A stretch of 64,000 nt of DNA from Treponema sp. Lineage in GTDB: Bacteria; Spirochaetota; Spirochaetia; Treponematales; Treponemataceae. Under the pieces are notes generated by a model. It saw nothing but the letters and a program-made list of their open reading frames with translations. It searched no databases and was not told the origin of the DNA. The position numbers and the translations under genes are program-made. The stretch spans positions 1 to 64,000 of the forward strand of contig JAEESN010000007.1 in assembly GCA_016286365.1 (NCBI GenBank), written 5' to 3'. Below, piece after piece: positions 23,722 to 32,776 of this stretch (positions are counted from its first letter, which is position 1; every line of letters begins with the position of its first letter).

Positions 23722-24897
23722 ATGAAAGAATTAGAATTAAAATACGGATGTAATCCGAATCAGAAACCTGCAAGGGTTTATATGGAAAGTGGCGATCTGC
23801 CAATCACAGTTTTAAACGGCAGACCAGGATATATCAATTTATTAGATGCATTAAACGGATGGCAGCTTGTAAAAGAATTAAAAGAAGCTACAGGTTTACC
23901 TGCTGCAACTTCGTTCAAACATGTTTCTCCAGCCGGTGCTGCTGTAGGACTTCCTTTATCTGAAACCCTTAAACAGATTTATTTTACAGGTGATGTTGAA
24001 TTAACACCATTGGCTTGTGCTTATGCAAGAGCGCGCGGTGCAGACCGTATGTCTTCTTTTGGAGATTTTATTTCGCTTTCTGATGAATGTGATGAATCAA
24101 CTGCACTTCTTATTAAAAAGGAAGTTTCTGATGGTGTAATCGCTCCTTCTTATTCAGATAAAGCATTAGAAATTTTAAAGGCAAAGAAAAACGGAAATTA
24201 TTGTGTTATCCAGATTGATCCATCTTATGTTCCTGCAGAAATCGAAAAGAAACAGGTATTCGGTGTAACATTCGAACAGGGACACAACTTCCTTAAGATT
24301 GATGAACAGTCTGCCTTGAGCAACATCGTTACTAAAAACAAGACATTATCAGAAGACGACAAACGAAACCTCATCATTTCGCTCATCGTTCTTAAATATA
24401 CTCAGTCTAACTCTGTATGCTTTGTAAAAGACGGACAGGCAATCGGTATTGGTGCCGGACAGCAGAGCCGCGTTCACTGTACACGTCTTGCAGGACAGAA
24501 GGCAGATAACTGGTGGCTCAGACAGTGTCCGAAAGTTTTGAACCTTCAGTTTGTTGATGGAATTAAACGTGCCGACCGCGACAATGCAATCGATGTTTAT
24601 ATCGGAAATGAATACATGGACGTTCTTGCAGACGGAAAATGGCAGAATATCTTTAAGGTAAAACCGGAAGTATTCACACAGGCAGAAAAAGAAGAATGGA
24701 TTTCTAAGAACACAGATGTTGCTCTTGGTTCAGATGCATTCTTCCCATTCGGCGACAACATCGACCGCGCAAAAAAATCAGGTGTAACAGTAATCGCCCA
24801 GCCAGGTGGCTCCGTAAGAGACGACCTTGTTATTGCCGCCGCCGATGGTTACAACATGACCATGTGCTTTAATGGAATAAGATTGTTTCATCACTAA
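23722..24897 (+). CDS. purH: Stand-alone AICAR transformylase
   Basis: The 391 residues correspond only to the C-terminal formyltransferase half of PurH: the conserved LKYGCNPNQKPARVY opening, TSFKHVSPAGAAVGLPL with the catalytic lysine-histidine pair, YTQSNSVCFVKDGQAIGIGA, and SDAFFPFGDNID. It transfers formyl from 10-formyl-THF to AICAR. The cyclohydrolase domain is absent and is supplied by the PurO-type gene upstream. The protein ends within a few bases of the hairpin array. Confidence 0.95.
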   Translation: MKELELKYGCNPNQKPARVYMESGDLPITVLNGRPGYINLLDALNGWQLVKELKEATGLPAATSFKHVSPAGAAVGLPLSETLKQIYFTGDVELTPLACAYARARGADRMSSFGDFISLSDECDESTALLIKKEVSDGVIAPSYSDKALEILKAKKNGNYCVIQIDPSYVPAEIEKKQVFGVTFEQGHNFLKIDEQSALSNIVTKNKTLSEDDKRNLIISLIVLKYTQSNSVCFVKDGQAIGIGAGQQSRVHCTRLAGQKADNWWLRQCPKVLNLQFVDGIKRADRDNAIDVYIGNEYMDVLADGKWQNIFKVKPEVFTQAEKEEWISKNTDVALGSDAFFPFGDNIDRAKKSGVTVIAQPGGSVRDDLVIAAADGYNMTMCFNGIRLFHH

Positions 24898-24944
24898 CGT
24901 GCCATACACGGTTATTTCAAACAACAATCTATTAAGGCACGTTT

Positions 24945-25176
24945 ACAGTTTTCGTGAAACACGAAAACTGTTACACCTCGTTCAGAATGCATGACAACAG
25001 TTTTTGTGGACTCACAAAAACTGTAAGTGCGCCTTGCTTATGGGTATGTAAAATACGTGTTTGAATGCATGACAACAGTTTTTGGTTTATCCAAAAACTG
25101 TAAATGTGCCCGAAACCATTTTTTCTTCATAATTATTACTTGAATGCATGACAACAGTTTTTGGAACAAAAACTGT
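24945..25176. repeat. Tandem array of four conserved hairpins
   Basis: Four inverted repeats with the core ACAGTTTT..AAAACTGT lie at 24945-24971, 24997-25024, 25075-25101 and 25154-25176. The last three are 78-79 bp apart, and each is preceded by GAATGCATGACA. The second and fourth are followed by the same AAGTGCGCCTTGCTTA. Stem changes are compensated: TTTTCGTG/CACGAAAA in the first, TTTTTGTG/CACAAAAA in the second. It follows purH and could be a structured RNA or a DNA palindrome array. The rest of the 24898-25374 gap holds three TGACC repeats (25228-25262) and an imperfect ATGCCATA/TATGGCAT inverted repeat (about 25279-25337). Confidence 0.75.
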
Positions 25177-25374
25177 AAGTGCGCCTTGCTTACGGGAACA
25201 TTATAAACGCTTTTTTGGCGCACTATGTGACCATTTATGACCCAATATGCTCTTTTATGACCTATGAATCATTAAAAAAATGCCATAAAATATAATCATA
25301 AGTTGATAAATGTATCTTTACTAACATATATGGCATTTTAGGACTGAAGAGAGTATTAGAAGAGAGGATACATT

Positions 25375-25472
25375 TCAAAAAGTTTACAGCATAATTACTG
25401 TACTAGATCAGAAAGCCGGTTTTATCGCCAACTTCGAATTTTGCCGAAGATGACCTTAAACCGGTTTTTTAC
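25375..25472 (-). pseudogene. 3' fragment of a second copy of the LuxR-like gene
   Basis: The minus strand aligns over its whole length with the last ~33 codons of the adjacent gene 25486-26229. Shared blocks are VK..G/RFKVIF.., EVGDKTGFL (EVGDKIGFL in the intact gene) and YSNYAV.FL (YSDYTISFL). It contains a stop and a frameshift. It appears to be the end of a tandem duplicate that has otherwise been lost. Confidence 0.65.
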
Positions 25473-25485
25473 TTAACATGCTTTA

Positions 25486-26229
25486 TCACAAAAAGCTTAT
25501 GGTATAATCGCTGTATTTGTTCAGAAAGCCGATTTTGTCGCCGACTTCTAGGGTGTCGAAAATTACTTTAAAGCGGTTTTTTACAGAACCAAGGTTCATG
25601 TGGTAATCAATCGCAATAGCTTCGTATTTTTCATTATTCAAAATTGCATTAAGCCATTCGCTGTCTCTTTTTGTTAATCCTTCGTAATTAGAAAGATTAA
25701 GGGATTTTTCTATTGGAACATTCTGAACAACGAGCGAGAAGAAAAAGAGAATTGCTCCCGAAGCAAGCGTGAAAGAAAGATTCTGTACAATCGATTTACA
25801 GAAGGTAAACCATCCGTAGCGAAGAGGTAAAAGCACAAAGAATAAATATACTGCAAAGAAAATCACTGCCCTGAGCTTTTTATGCCTGTAAAGAATCCCT
25901 CGGGCAAGAAAAATTGTAGCACTAAGCAGGAAGAGGAAAAGCGGGATGCCCGAAACAGGTTCTGTAATTTCTATCCATACGCTGTAGTAAAGAACTGTTA
26001 CGCCAAAAATTTCAAATTTTGTGGGGAATAAAACAACAATAAAGAAAAGCACAATGCTTATAAAATTTAAGATGATGCCTACAGTGGACCTTGTTCTGTG
26101 ATAGTCATCTGTAAATGTAAAAAGATTGTTGTATTCAAAGATATTCGCAATAAGAAAAACGAAGATTCCGAACGCACTTATGATTTTTATGAGCAGCTGA
26201 TTCTTTTTTGAATAAATATTTATAGGCAT
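25486..26229 (-). CDS. Membrane protein with C-terminal LuxR-like HTH
   Basis: About six hydrophobic helices occupy residues 10-170 (IISAFGIFVFLIANIF, ILNFISIVLFFIVVLF and so on). They are followed by a cytoplasmic LuxR/GerE-like helix-turn-helix (residues ~183-235): LTKRDSEWLNAILNNEKYEA, then IDYHMNLGSVKNRFKVIFD. It is likely a membrane-bound transcription regulator (inference). The signal sensed is unknown. It diverges from a lipoprotein gene with a strong promoter between, a plausible target. A decayed duplicate of its 3' end lies immediately downstream. Confidence 0.65.
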   Translation of the reverse strand: MPINIYSKKNQLLIKIISAFGIFVFLIANIFEYNNLFTFTDDYHRTRSTVGIILNFISIVLFFIVVLFPTKFEIFGVTVLYYSVWIEITEPVSGIPLFLFLLSATIFLARGILYRHKKLRAVIFFAVYLFFVLLPLRYGWFTFCKSIVQNLSFTLASGAILFFFSLVVQNVPIEKSLNLSNYEGLTKRDSEWLNAILNNEKYEAIAIDYHMNLGSVKNRFKVIFDTLEVGDKIGFLNKYSDYTISFL

Positions 26230-26290
26230 TTTTTAATTTTATTATGTTTTCCCCATAATTTCCATCATAGATTTCCTTGATATTTAAATT

Positions 26291-26319
26291 TTGTTAATTT
26301 TTCTTTGATGTGATAAAAT
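26291..26319 (+). promoter_or_regulatory. Sigma-70 promoter of the lipoprotein gene
   Basis: TTGTTA (26291-26296), a 17-base spacer and TAAAAT (26314-26319) lie 47 bases before the ATG at 26366, in the divergent region with the membrane LuxR-like gene. Confidence 0.65.
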
Positions 26320-26365
26320 TAAAGAGTCAATTACATAAAAAAAATTAATAATTCGGGGTGTATTT

Positions 26366-27184
26366 ATGATTAAAAAAAGCCTTTTTATTCTTTCTGTTTT
26401 GATTTTATTTTTTTCGTGTAGCTTCCGAGATTTTGAAAAAAAGTTAATTCCGGAAAAAGAATCAGGAATTGCAAAAGATATTGCAGAAGCTTTCAGACAG
26501 AATGATTTTGATTATATTTATCAAAACGCACATCCTGACTTGCTTCCTCATCTTACGAAAGAATCTTTCGAAGAAATACAAAAAAATATTCCCGAAGAAA
26601 AAGTAAAAAGCATCGAAGTAGCAGGTTCAAGAACTAATGTAATAAACGGGCACTGGACTGGTAATTTTACCTTTGAATATGAATTTGAAAATAACAAATG
26701 GATGCTTTGTATAGTCGGGCTTGATAATATAAATGAACATTATTACATAACCGATTTGTTCATCCAGAATATTCCAGAATCATTACTTGTTACAAACCGC
26801 TTTACCTTCCAGAATAAAGGCTTTAAGCATTATTTCTTTTTTATCATGATGATTTTGATGACAGCTTTTTCTATTACAACCCTTGTTTTCTGCATCAAAA
26901 CTCCTATGAAAACAAAAAAGAGGAAGGTTTTGTGGTGTATTTTTGTTTTAGTGGGATTTATAACCTTTAGGCTTAACTGGACAACAGGTGCTTGGGATGT
27001 AGTACCTGTTTCTTTACTTTTATTCTCTGCTGGATTTTTAAAGTCTGGAACTTATGCCCAGTGGATTATGAAATTTGCAATTCCTGTTGGAGCTATTACT
27101 TTCTGGATTATTAAGATTATAAAATCTCATATTAAATCACATCATAAAGAGGAAGACCCATCTTCTGTTCAAACAGAGTCTTGA
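26366..27184 (+). CDS. Lipoprotein with C-terminal membrane helices
   Basis: A lipobox (LILFFSC, C18) is followed by a soluble domain (about 30-145) resembling small DUF3887/DUF4878-type export domains (EAFRQNDFDYIYQNAHPDLL). Three to four membrane helices (about 150-255) and a hydrophilic tail rich in His, Lys and Glu follow. Lipidation plus several later helices is unusual. Function unknown. Its last 53 bases overlap the convergent Nudix-HD gene. GGGG precedes the ATG at 26366. Confidence 0.65.
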   Translation: MIKKSLFILSVLILFFSCSFRDFEKKLIPEKESGIAKDIAEAFRQNDFDYIYQNAHPDLLPHLTKESFEEIQKNIPEEKVKSIEVAGSRTNVINGHWTGNFTFEYEFENNKWMLCIVGLDNINEHYYITDLFIQNIPESLLVTNRFTFQNKGFKHYFFFIMMILMTAFSITTLVFCIKTPMKTKKRKVLWCIFVLVGFITFRLNWTTGAWDVVPVSLLLFSAGFLKSGTYAQWIMKFAIPVGAITFWIIKIIKSHIKSHHKEEDPSSVQTES

Positions 27185-28325
27185 GTTCGAAGTTGCGGGC
27201 CCATTTTACGAGGGGGTAGCTGCCGTAGCGTCTTTTTACGTCGTTCATCCGCGCTTCCATGTTTTTGGTTCCGTCGGCGCTGCAGGTTGCATCCAAAAGC
27301 TGGATTAAAAAATCATAATCAGTGTAGACGGCATTGTGCAAAAGTGTTTTGAGCTCTTCCAGCTGTGGCGCTTCCACATCTTTTTCTCCTATATAAAAAC
27401 TTAGTTCCGGGAACTGGAATGAATGAGTAAGACAAATCTGGGCAAGATCTTTATAACCCATGTCGTTTAAATAATTGTATCCATCCCAGACGTGCTTTAA
27501 TCCCGAAACTCCGTACCTTCTTCCTACGTCGTGTAAAAGTCCCATGATGTATGCTTTTTCTGGGCTGATTGAAGAATTTTCTTTTATTGTACCATCTTCG
27601 TTCAGTTCTCCGTTGTGTCTTAAAATCTGAACGGCAATTTTTTCTGCACATTCTGCCACAAGAAGTGAATGCTGCCCCCAAGGCCCCGGGTTCATTTTTA
27701 CACTCTGATCAAAAATGAATTTTGCAAATCGTCTGGAAGGTTCAGGCTCAAGTCCTGCAAGCTTTTGTAGAACTCTTGTGTCGCGTTCAATCATCACTAT
27801 AGAAAAATAATCTTCGTCTAAAGAAAGTTTATTCGCACGAATGGCATCTTTAATGGAAACAAGAGAAAGCTCAAATCCCGCTTCGGCTTCGTACGGGTCA
27901 AGATTCTGAGGAGAAATAAGGAGGTCAAGATTTTCGTTACATTCAACCTTGCAAAAATAATAAAAAGAATCCTGGTCGAACACTGTATTTGCAAAAAGTT
28001 TTGTACACTGAAGCCTTTTTGTAACTCCGTATTCGGTGATTGATTCGGGGATTACTTTAAGACCCACTTCTTCCTGAACTTCGCGTACAAGGGCATCTTC
28101 GTTTTTTTCTTTATCTTTTATACCGCCGCCCGGGAATTTATAATAATCAAATTTTGTACTGTGGACTAAAACAATTCTGTCGTCAGGAGAAAATGTAGTA
28201 CTGGCAGAATAATCAAGCTGATTACCTTCGCTGTCGAAGAGGATGATGGCACGGCTCGAAGGTCTTTTTGAATGAGGCCAGTCTTCGTCGTAATCTTTTA
28301 TGTCCAGAGTAAAAAGTGTTTCCAT
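27132..28325 (-). CDS. Nudix hydrolase fused to an HD-domain phosphohydrolase
   Basis: Residues 1-165 are a Nudix domain with a full catalytic box (67-89): G-x5-E-x7-REVQEEVGL. Residues ~200-390 are an HD domain with H219, the H265-D266 doublet in MGLLHDVGRRYG, and H301. Nudix enzymes remove nucleoside diphosphate-linked groups. HD enzymes hydrolyse phosphate mono- or diesters, commonly of nucleotides. The fusion suggests sequential processing of one nucleotide substrate (inference). It ends inside the convergent lipoprotein gene. Confidence 0.85.
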   Translation of the reverse strand: METLFTLDIKDYDEDWPHSKRPSSRAIILFDSEGNQLDYSASTTFSPDDRIVLVHSTKFDYYKFPGGGIKDKEKNEDALVREVQEEVGLKVIPESITEYGVTKRLQCTKLFANTVFDQDSFYYFCKVECNENLDLLISPQNLDPYEAEAGFELSLVSIKDAIRANKLSLDEDYFSIVMIERDTRVLQKLAGLEPEPSRRFAKFIFDQSVKMNPGPWGQHSLLVAECAEKIAVQILRHNGELNEDGTIKENSSISPEKAYIMGLLHDVGRRYGVSGLKHVWDGYNYLNDMGYKDLAQICLTHSFQFPELSFYIGEKDVEAPQLEELKTLLHNAVYTDYDFLIQLLDATCSADGTKNMEARMNDVKRRYGSYPLVKWARNFELKTLFEQKMGLPLYDVI

Positions 28326-28360
28326 AATTAAATTATCGGCAAAAAAGCCTTTTTTCTAGA

Positions 28361-28389
28361 TTGTAGGCGCCCTCCAAATTCGCTATAAT
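28361..28389 (+). promoter_or_regulatory. Sigma-70 promoter of the XPB operon, very short leader
   Basis: TTGTAG (28361-28366), a 17-base spacer and TATAAT (28384-28389). The ATG at 28400 is ten bases further on, so the transcript would have only about three to five untranslated bases. Confidence 0.7.
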
Positions 28390-28399
28390 GTAAGGTCGG

Positions 28400-30112
28400 A
28401 TGAAAACTGATAACCCGTTGATTGTTCAGGGAGACCGTTCTCTCTTACTCGATGTTCACGCACCTCTTGCAGAAGAATGCAGGAATGCGCTCATTCCGTT
28501 TGCAGAACTCGAAAAATCGCCTGAACATTTACACACATACAGACTTACTCCTCTTTCTTTGTGGAACGCGGCAAGTGCAGGCTTTAGTGCTGATGATGCA
28601 GTTCAAACCTTAGAAAAATATGCGCGCTACGATGTTCCTGCGTCTGTAGAGATGTGGATTAGGGATATTTCTGAACGTTTTGGTAAAATCCGCCTTATAA
28701 CAGGTCCTGAGCGGATGGTTGAAAATATAAAAGAACAGTTTTTGTATCTTTTGTGCCAGACTCAGGCAATTTATAAAGAAATTAAAGCTAATCCTGCATT
28801 AAAAAAATATATCTGCCCTGATTCAGAAGAGCAGCCCGAAAGCAGTTTTTTAATCAGACTTACAGACAGAGGCATAATCAAACAGCTTTTACTCGAAAAC
28901 GGATGGCCTGTTAAAGATGAAGTTCCATTGAAAGATGGAGAACCGCTTAAAATCAATCTTAAAAAACAGACACTCAAAGGGCAGGAGCTTGTAATCAGAA
29001 ACTATCAGACTGCTTCTGCAAAAGCTCTTGTTGGAGATAAGGGGCCTGGAACCGGGTTTGGAACAATTGTTCTTCCATGTGGAGCGGGTAAAACAATCGT
29101 TGGAATGACGATTATGGATATGCTCAAAACTTCTACGCTGATTATCACAACAAATATTTCGGCAGTTCATCAGTGGATAGAAGAATTGTTAGATAAAACA
29201 AACCTCACAAAAGACCAGATTGCAGAATACACAGGCGAAAATAAAGAAATAAAACCGGTAACCGTAGCAACCTATCAGATTTTAACCTGGCGCCCTGATA
29301 AAACAGGTCCTTATCCTCATTTTTCGATTTTCCATGAACGACCGTGGGGATTAATTATTTATGATGAAGTTCACATGCTTCCGGCTCCTGTTTTTCGTGT
29401 TGTTGCAGAATTGCAGGCAGTCCGTCGCGTTGGTCTTACAGCAACTTTAGTACGCGAAGATGGATGCGAAGGTCATGTATTCAGTCTTGTTGGTCCAAAG
29501 CGTTATGATGTTCCGTGGAAAGAGCTCGAAAAAGATAAGTGGATTGCAAAGGCCGAATGCATAGAAGTTAAAGTTGATTTACCTTTAAATAAAGAAATTG
29601 AATATGCGGTTGCAAGCTCTCGCGAAAAACACCGTATAGCAAGCGAAAATAAAGATAAGATAGAAGTTGTCCAGAAGATAATCAGTAAGTATGGCGAAGA
29701 TAAGATTCTTGTAATAGGGCAGTACATTAATCAGCTTGTAGAAATTGCACAGCTTTTAAATGCGCCGATTATCACGGGGAAAACTCCGAACCTTGAACGC
29801 GACAGAATTTATGATGAATTCAGAAATGGAAAAATCAGAGTGCTTGTTGTTTCAAAGGTTGCAAATTTTGCGATTGATTTACCCGATGCTTCTCTTGCAA
29901 TTCAGGTGAGTGGAACCTTTGGAAGCAGACAGGAAGAAGCGCAGAGGCTTGGACGTATTTTAAGACCAAAGGAAAGAACCTCAAGATTTTTTACACTCAT
30001 CACAAGAAATTCGGTGGAAGAAGAATTTGGTTCTAACAGACAGAAGTTTCTTGCAGAACAGGGCTACTCCTACAGACTTGTAAGATACACGGGAGAAAGT
30101 GATGAACTGTAA
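28400..30112 (+). CDS. XPB/Ssl2-type DNA helicase
   Basis: The 570-residue SF2 helicase is of the XPB (ERCC3) type: an N-terminal DNA-damage-recognition-like region (to ~195), Walker A PCGAGKT (226-232), DEVH (322-325), TAT (347-349), the XPB-specific RED motif (352-354) and motif VI QRLGRILRP. XPB is essential in eukaryotic TFIIH and present in some archaea and bacteria, where it is linked to nucleotide excision repair. It overlaps its downstream partner gene by 11 bases. Confidence 0.93.
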   Translation: MKTDNPLIVQGDRSLLLDVHAPLAEECRNALIPFAELEKSPEHLHTYRLTPLSLWNAASAGFSADDAVQTLEKYARYDVPASVEMWIRDISERFGKIRLITGPERMVENIKEQFLYLLCQTQAIYKEIKANPALKKYICPDSEEQPESSFLIRLTDRGIIKQLLLENGWPVKDEVPLKDGEPLKINLKKQTLKGQELVIRNYQTASAKALVGDKGPGTGFGTIVLPCGAGKTIVGMTIMDMLKTSTLIITTNISAVHQWIEELLDKTNLTKDQIAEYTGENKEIKPVTVATYQILTWRPDKTGPYPHFSIFHERPWGLIIYDEVHMLPAPVFRVVAELQAVRRVGLTATLVREDGCEGHVFSLVGPKRYDVPWKELEKDKWIAKAECIEVKVDLPLNKEIEYAVASSREKHRIASENKDKIEVVQKIISKYGEDKILVIGQYINQLVEIAQLLNAPIITGKTPNLERDRIYDEFRNGKIRVLVVSKVANFAIDLPDASLAIQVSGTFGSRQEEAQRLGRILRPKERTSRFFTLITRNSVEEEFGSNRQKFLAEQGYSYRLVRYTGESDEL

Positions 30113-32168
30113 GAGCACAATAAACGACTGGCAGGAATCGATTTCTTCTTTAGCTGATGATAAATTTTTTGACATCATAAGAATGTATCTTGGGGAAATT
30201 AAAACTCCGTACAATAAACAGCGCCTTATTGAACAGCTTGCGGGCTTTATAAAAGACGAAAAAAATTCCGAAAACCTTATTTCCCTCCTGGACGAATTCG
30301 ACGTGCGTGTTCTTACGGCAATCTGCTATATCCATAATCCTACAAAACAGAATCTTTCTGATTTTTTTACAGGCGATTACACAATGGCAGAGCTTTATAC
30401 TGAACTTTCGAATCTTGTTCAAAGGCTCATCCTTTTTATAAAAAAAGACCCGTATTCGGGCAGGGAACTTTATTATGTAAATCCGTTCCTCTGGGAAAAA
30501 ATTGAACCCTATCTTGGCATTCAGAATATTTTAAAAGAAGGCGAACTTTCCAAAAAAAATACAAAGGATGTTTTTTCCATAAATCCGGGTTTTCTTGCCG
30601 CCTTTATTTCTTATATGAATATTTACGGTTGTTCGTGCAAGGCCGACGGTACAATAAAAAAGAACAATCAGACAAGATTGGACTCTGTGTTCCCGGGGGA
30701 TTTTAAAAGAATTCAGGGACTCGTGAGCGCTTTTATTAATTTGAATCTTGCGGGCGAAAAGCAGAACCGCTGGGAGCTCGACTACAAGCGCCTGGAGCTT
30801 TTCGCCGAAATGCCCTCGGAATTTCAATACGCGTTTATATGCGCGGCTTCTTGTTCCAGGTTCGGCAGGGAGGGCTTAAAAAAAGAGGCTCAGCTCTTTC
30901 TGGACTGCATTCATTCAATACCGCCCGCAGGTTACACCGCAAAGACAATCATCAAGCTTGCTTTTCTGGCCGGAACATTTACTTTTGGAACAGAAGGGCA
31001 CACAACTTCAAGGTTTTCAAAGATTCTGCAGTCGGCAAGGCAGGAAAGCGATGAACTTTTTTCCGAGCAGGCCGGAACCTTAATTGAACGAATGCTCGAC
31101 TCCGCCATAAACCTTGGAATGCTCGAGCTCCTTGGAACCGATAAAAACGGCGAAGAACTTTTTGTCCCTTCAAAAGCATTTTTGGAAACTTCAGAAGAAA
31201 ATAATCACAAGGTTTTGAACATAGATTCTGCGTTCACTGTGAGCCTGCTTCCGGGCTTGAATCTTAAAGAGCTTCTTCCATTAACAAGATTTTTGAGCAT
31301 AAGGCGATACTCAGTTGTAAGTGAATTTGAAATTAACAGGGCGGGTGCGTCTGCTTCGTTTGATTCAGGCTTTAATCCCGAAAAAATAATCAGCCTGTTA
31401 GAAGCGTATACACCTTATGAACTTCCGCAGAACCTTTTATTGAGCATTCAGGATTGGTACAACACATATTCTTCTGCAATCCTCTACCACGGATACGTTT
31501 TAAAAGTTTCTGAATCTAACGTGGCTTTTGTAGAAAATAATCCGCGGATTAAAATGCACATAAAAGAAAAGCTTAGCAAAGGAATTTATCTTCTGGACAT
31601 TCCGGTTAATTCTTCGGCACAAGAGTTCATAGAAGAAAGCGGCCTTGATTTTATGGGCAAGGTAAAAACTTCGTTCAGCGATGCAGAAAAAATCAGTTTC
31701 CCGGTTTTAAGAAAAGGAAGCACAATCAGTTTTGAAAAGCCCGAAATCAAAAAAATACAGTTTAATCAGGCGGCGGCTTACATCACAAAATTAAAAGAAA
31801 AATTAAAGGGCCTTGATGTTGACCCGGTTCAGATTACAACCCTTCAGGCAAAGATTAATCAGCGGCTTATTATAAACGAAGATCAGCTTTCTTTGAGTCA
31901 TATACGGTCCGAGATTTTAGAAGTAAGCGGAACAAATTATGCCGGGAAAGTTCATCTTATAGAAGCTGCGATTAAGGCAGAAGAAGAGATGGAAATTACA
32001 ATTCCTCAGTTTAATAAAGAAAATGAATATTTTACCCTTGTTGGAAAACCGCTCGGACTTTCAAAACAGACGGCTGATTCAATTGTGAGGGTCGAAATAA
32101 TTCCAGATCACAATATAGAAAATTTTGTAGTGAGCAGAATCACTCATTTAAGAAGGCTTAGATTTTAA
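30102..32168 (+). CDS. Helicase-associated (XPB N-terminal-like) protein
   Basis: The 688-residue protein resembles the helicase-associated proteins (Helicase_C_3, PF13625) encoded beside bacterial XPB genes. A helical winged N-terminal part (about 1-115) contains SLADDKFFDIIRMYL and LISLLDEFDVRVLTAIC. The C-terminal region has GYVLKVSESNVAFVENNPRI and VRVEIIPDHNIENFVVSRI. ATG 30102 has a GGGAG site inside xpb; GTG 30099 is also possible. It is probably an obligate partner of the helicase (inference from gene pairing). Its stop overlaps the next ATG by one base. Confidence 0.72.
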   Translation: MNCKSTINDWQESISSLADDKFFDIIRMYLGEIKTPYNKQRLIEQLAGFIKDEKNSENLISLLDEFDVRVLTAICYIHNPTKQNLSDFFTGDYTMAELYTELSNLVQRLILFIKKDPYSGRELYYVNPFLWEKIEPYLGIQNILKEGELSKKNTKDVFSINPGFLAAFISYMNIYGCSCKADGTIKKNNQTRLDSVFPGDFKRIQGLVSAFINLNLAGEKQNRWELDYKRLELFAEMPSEFQYAFICAASCSRFGREGLKKEAQLFLDCIHSIPPAGYTAKTIIKLAFLAGTFTFGTEGHTTSRFSKILQSARQESDELFSEQAGTLIERMLDSAINLGMLELLGTDKNGEELFVPSKAFLETSEENNHKVLNIDSAFTVSLLPGLNLKELLPLTRFLSIRRYSVVSEFEINRAGASASFDSGFNPEKIISLLEAYTPYELPQNLLLSIQDWYNTYSSAILYHGYVLKVSESNVAFVENNPRIKMHIKEKLSKGIYLLDIPVNSSAQEFIEESGLDFMGKVKTSFSDAEKISFPVLRKGSTISFEKPEIKKIQFNQAAAYITKLKEKLKGLDVDPVQITTLQAKINQRLIINEDQLSLSHIRSEILEVSGTNYAGKVHLIEAAIKAEEEMEITIPQFNKENEYFTLVGKPLGLSKQTADSIVRVEIIPDHNIENFVVSRITHLRRLRF

Positions 32169-32776
32169 TGGAACTTTACATAGTAAGACACGGACAGACC
32201 GACTGGAATAAAATGTGTAGATTTCAGGGGCGGACAAACACAGAACTCAACGAAAACGGAATAAGCGCCGCAGTGGAACTTGGAAAAAAACTTGCAGGCG
32301 AAAATATTCGTTTTGAAAGAATTTATTCTTCGCCGCTCAACAGGGCTTTTACAACGGCAGACCTGATCTGTAAAGAAATTTATAAAGATGAAGATTATAA
32401 AATTATAAAAGATGAACGGCTCATAGAAATTTCTTTTGGAACTGCAGAAGGAATTGAATATAAAGAATGGTATAATACCGATAACCCAAGAAAAAATTTT
32501 TTTGATAATCCCGGCCAGTACGTTCCTCCAGAGGGTGGTGAATCTTTCCCCCAGATTTGCGCACGGACAAAAGCCTTCTGCATAAACGAAATTGAACCTC
32601 TTTATAAAGATTTAGCTGATGGCCGCATCCTTATTGTTGCCCACGGTGCCTGCCTTGCTTCTTTGATGTGTTATTTAGAAAACCGCCCGGTAGAAAAATT
32701 CTGGGGAAATGGATTAAAGGGAAACTGCGAAGAAACAGTTTATATTTTTGATGGAAAAAGCTGGAAGTTAAAATGA
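32168..32776 (+). CDS. Histidine phosphatase (phosphoglycerate mutase-like)
   Basis: The 202-residue protein carries the branch-1 signature LYIVRHGQTDWN with catalytic H8, the SSPLNRAFTTA block, the acid residue region SFGTAEGIEY and the second histidine in VAHGACLASLM. Such enzymes include alpha-ribazole, broad-specificity sugar and nucleotide phosphatases. Substrate not evident. TAATG coupling to the upstream gene and ATGA coupling to tsaC put it within the XPB operon. Confidence 0.88.
   Translation: MELYIVRHGQTDWNKMCRFQGRTNTELNENGISAAVELGKKLAGENIRFERIYSSPLNRAFTTADLICKEIYKDEDYKIIKDERLIEISFGTAEGIEYKEWYNTDNPRKNFFDNPGQYVPPEGGESFPQICARTKAFCINEIEPLYKDLADGRILIVAHGACLASLMCYLENRPVEKFWGNGLKGNCEETVYIFDGKSWKLK

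Noticed and set aside
24945..25176. CRISPR array
   Set aside because: Units are hairpins with shared flanks rather than short identical repeats separated by unique spacers, and no cas gene is present.
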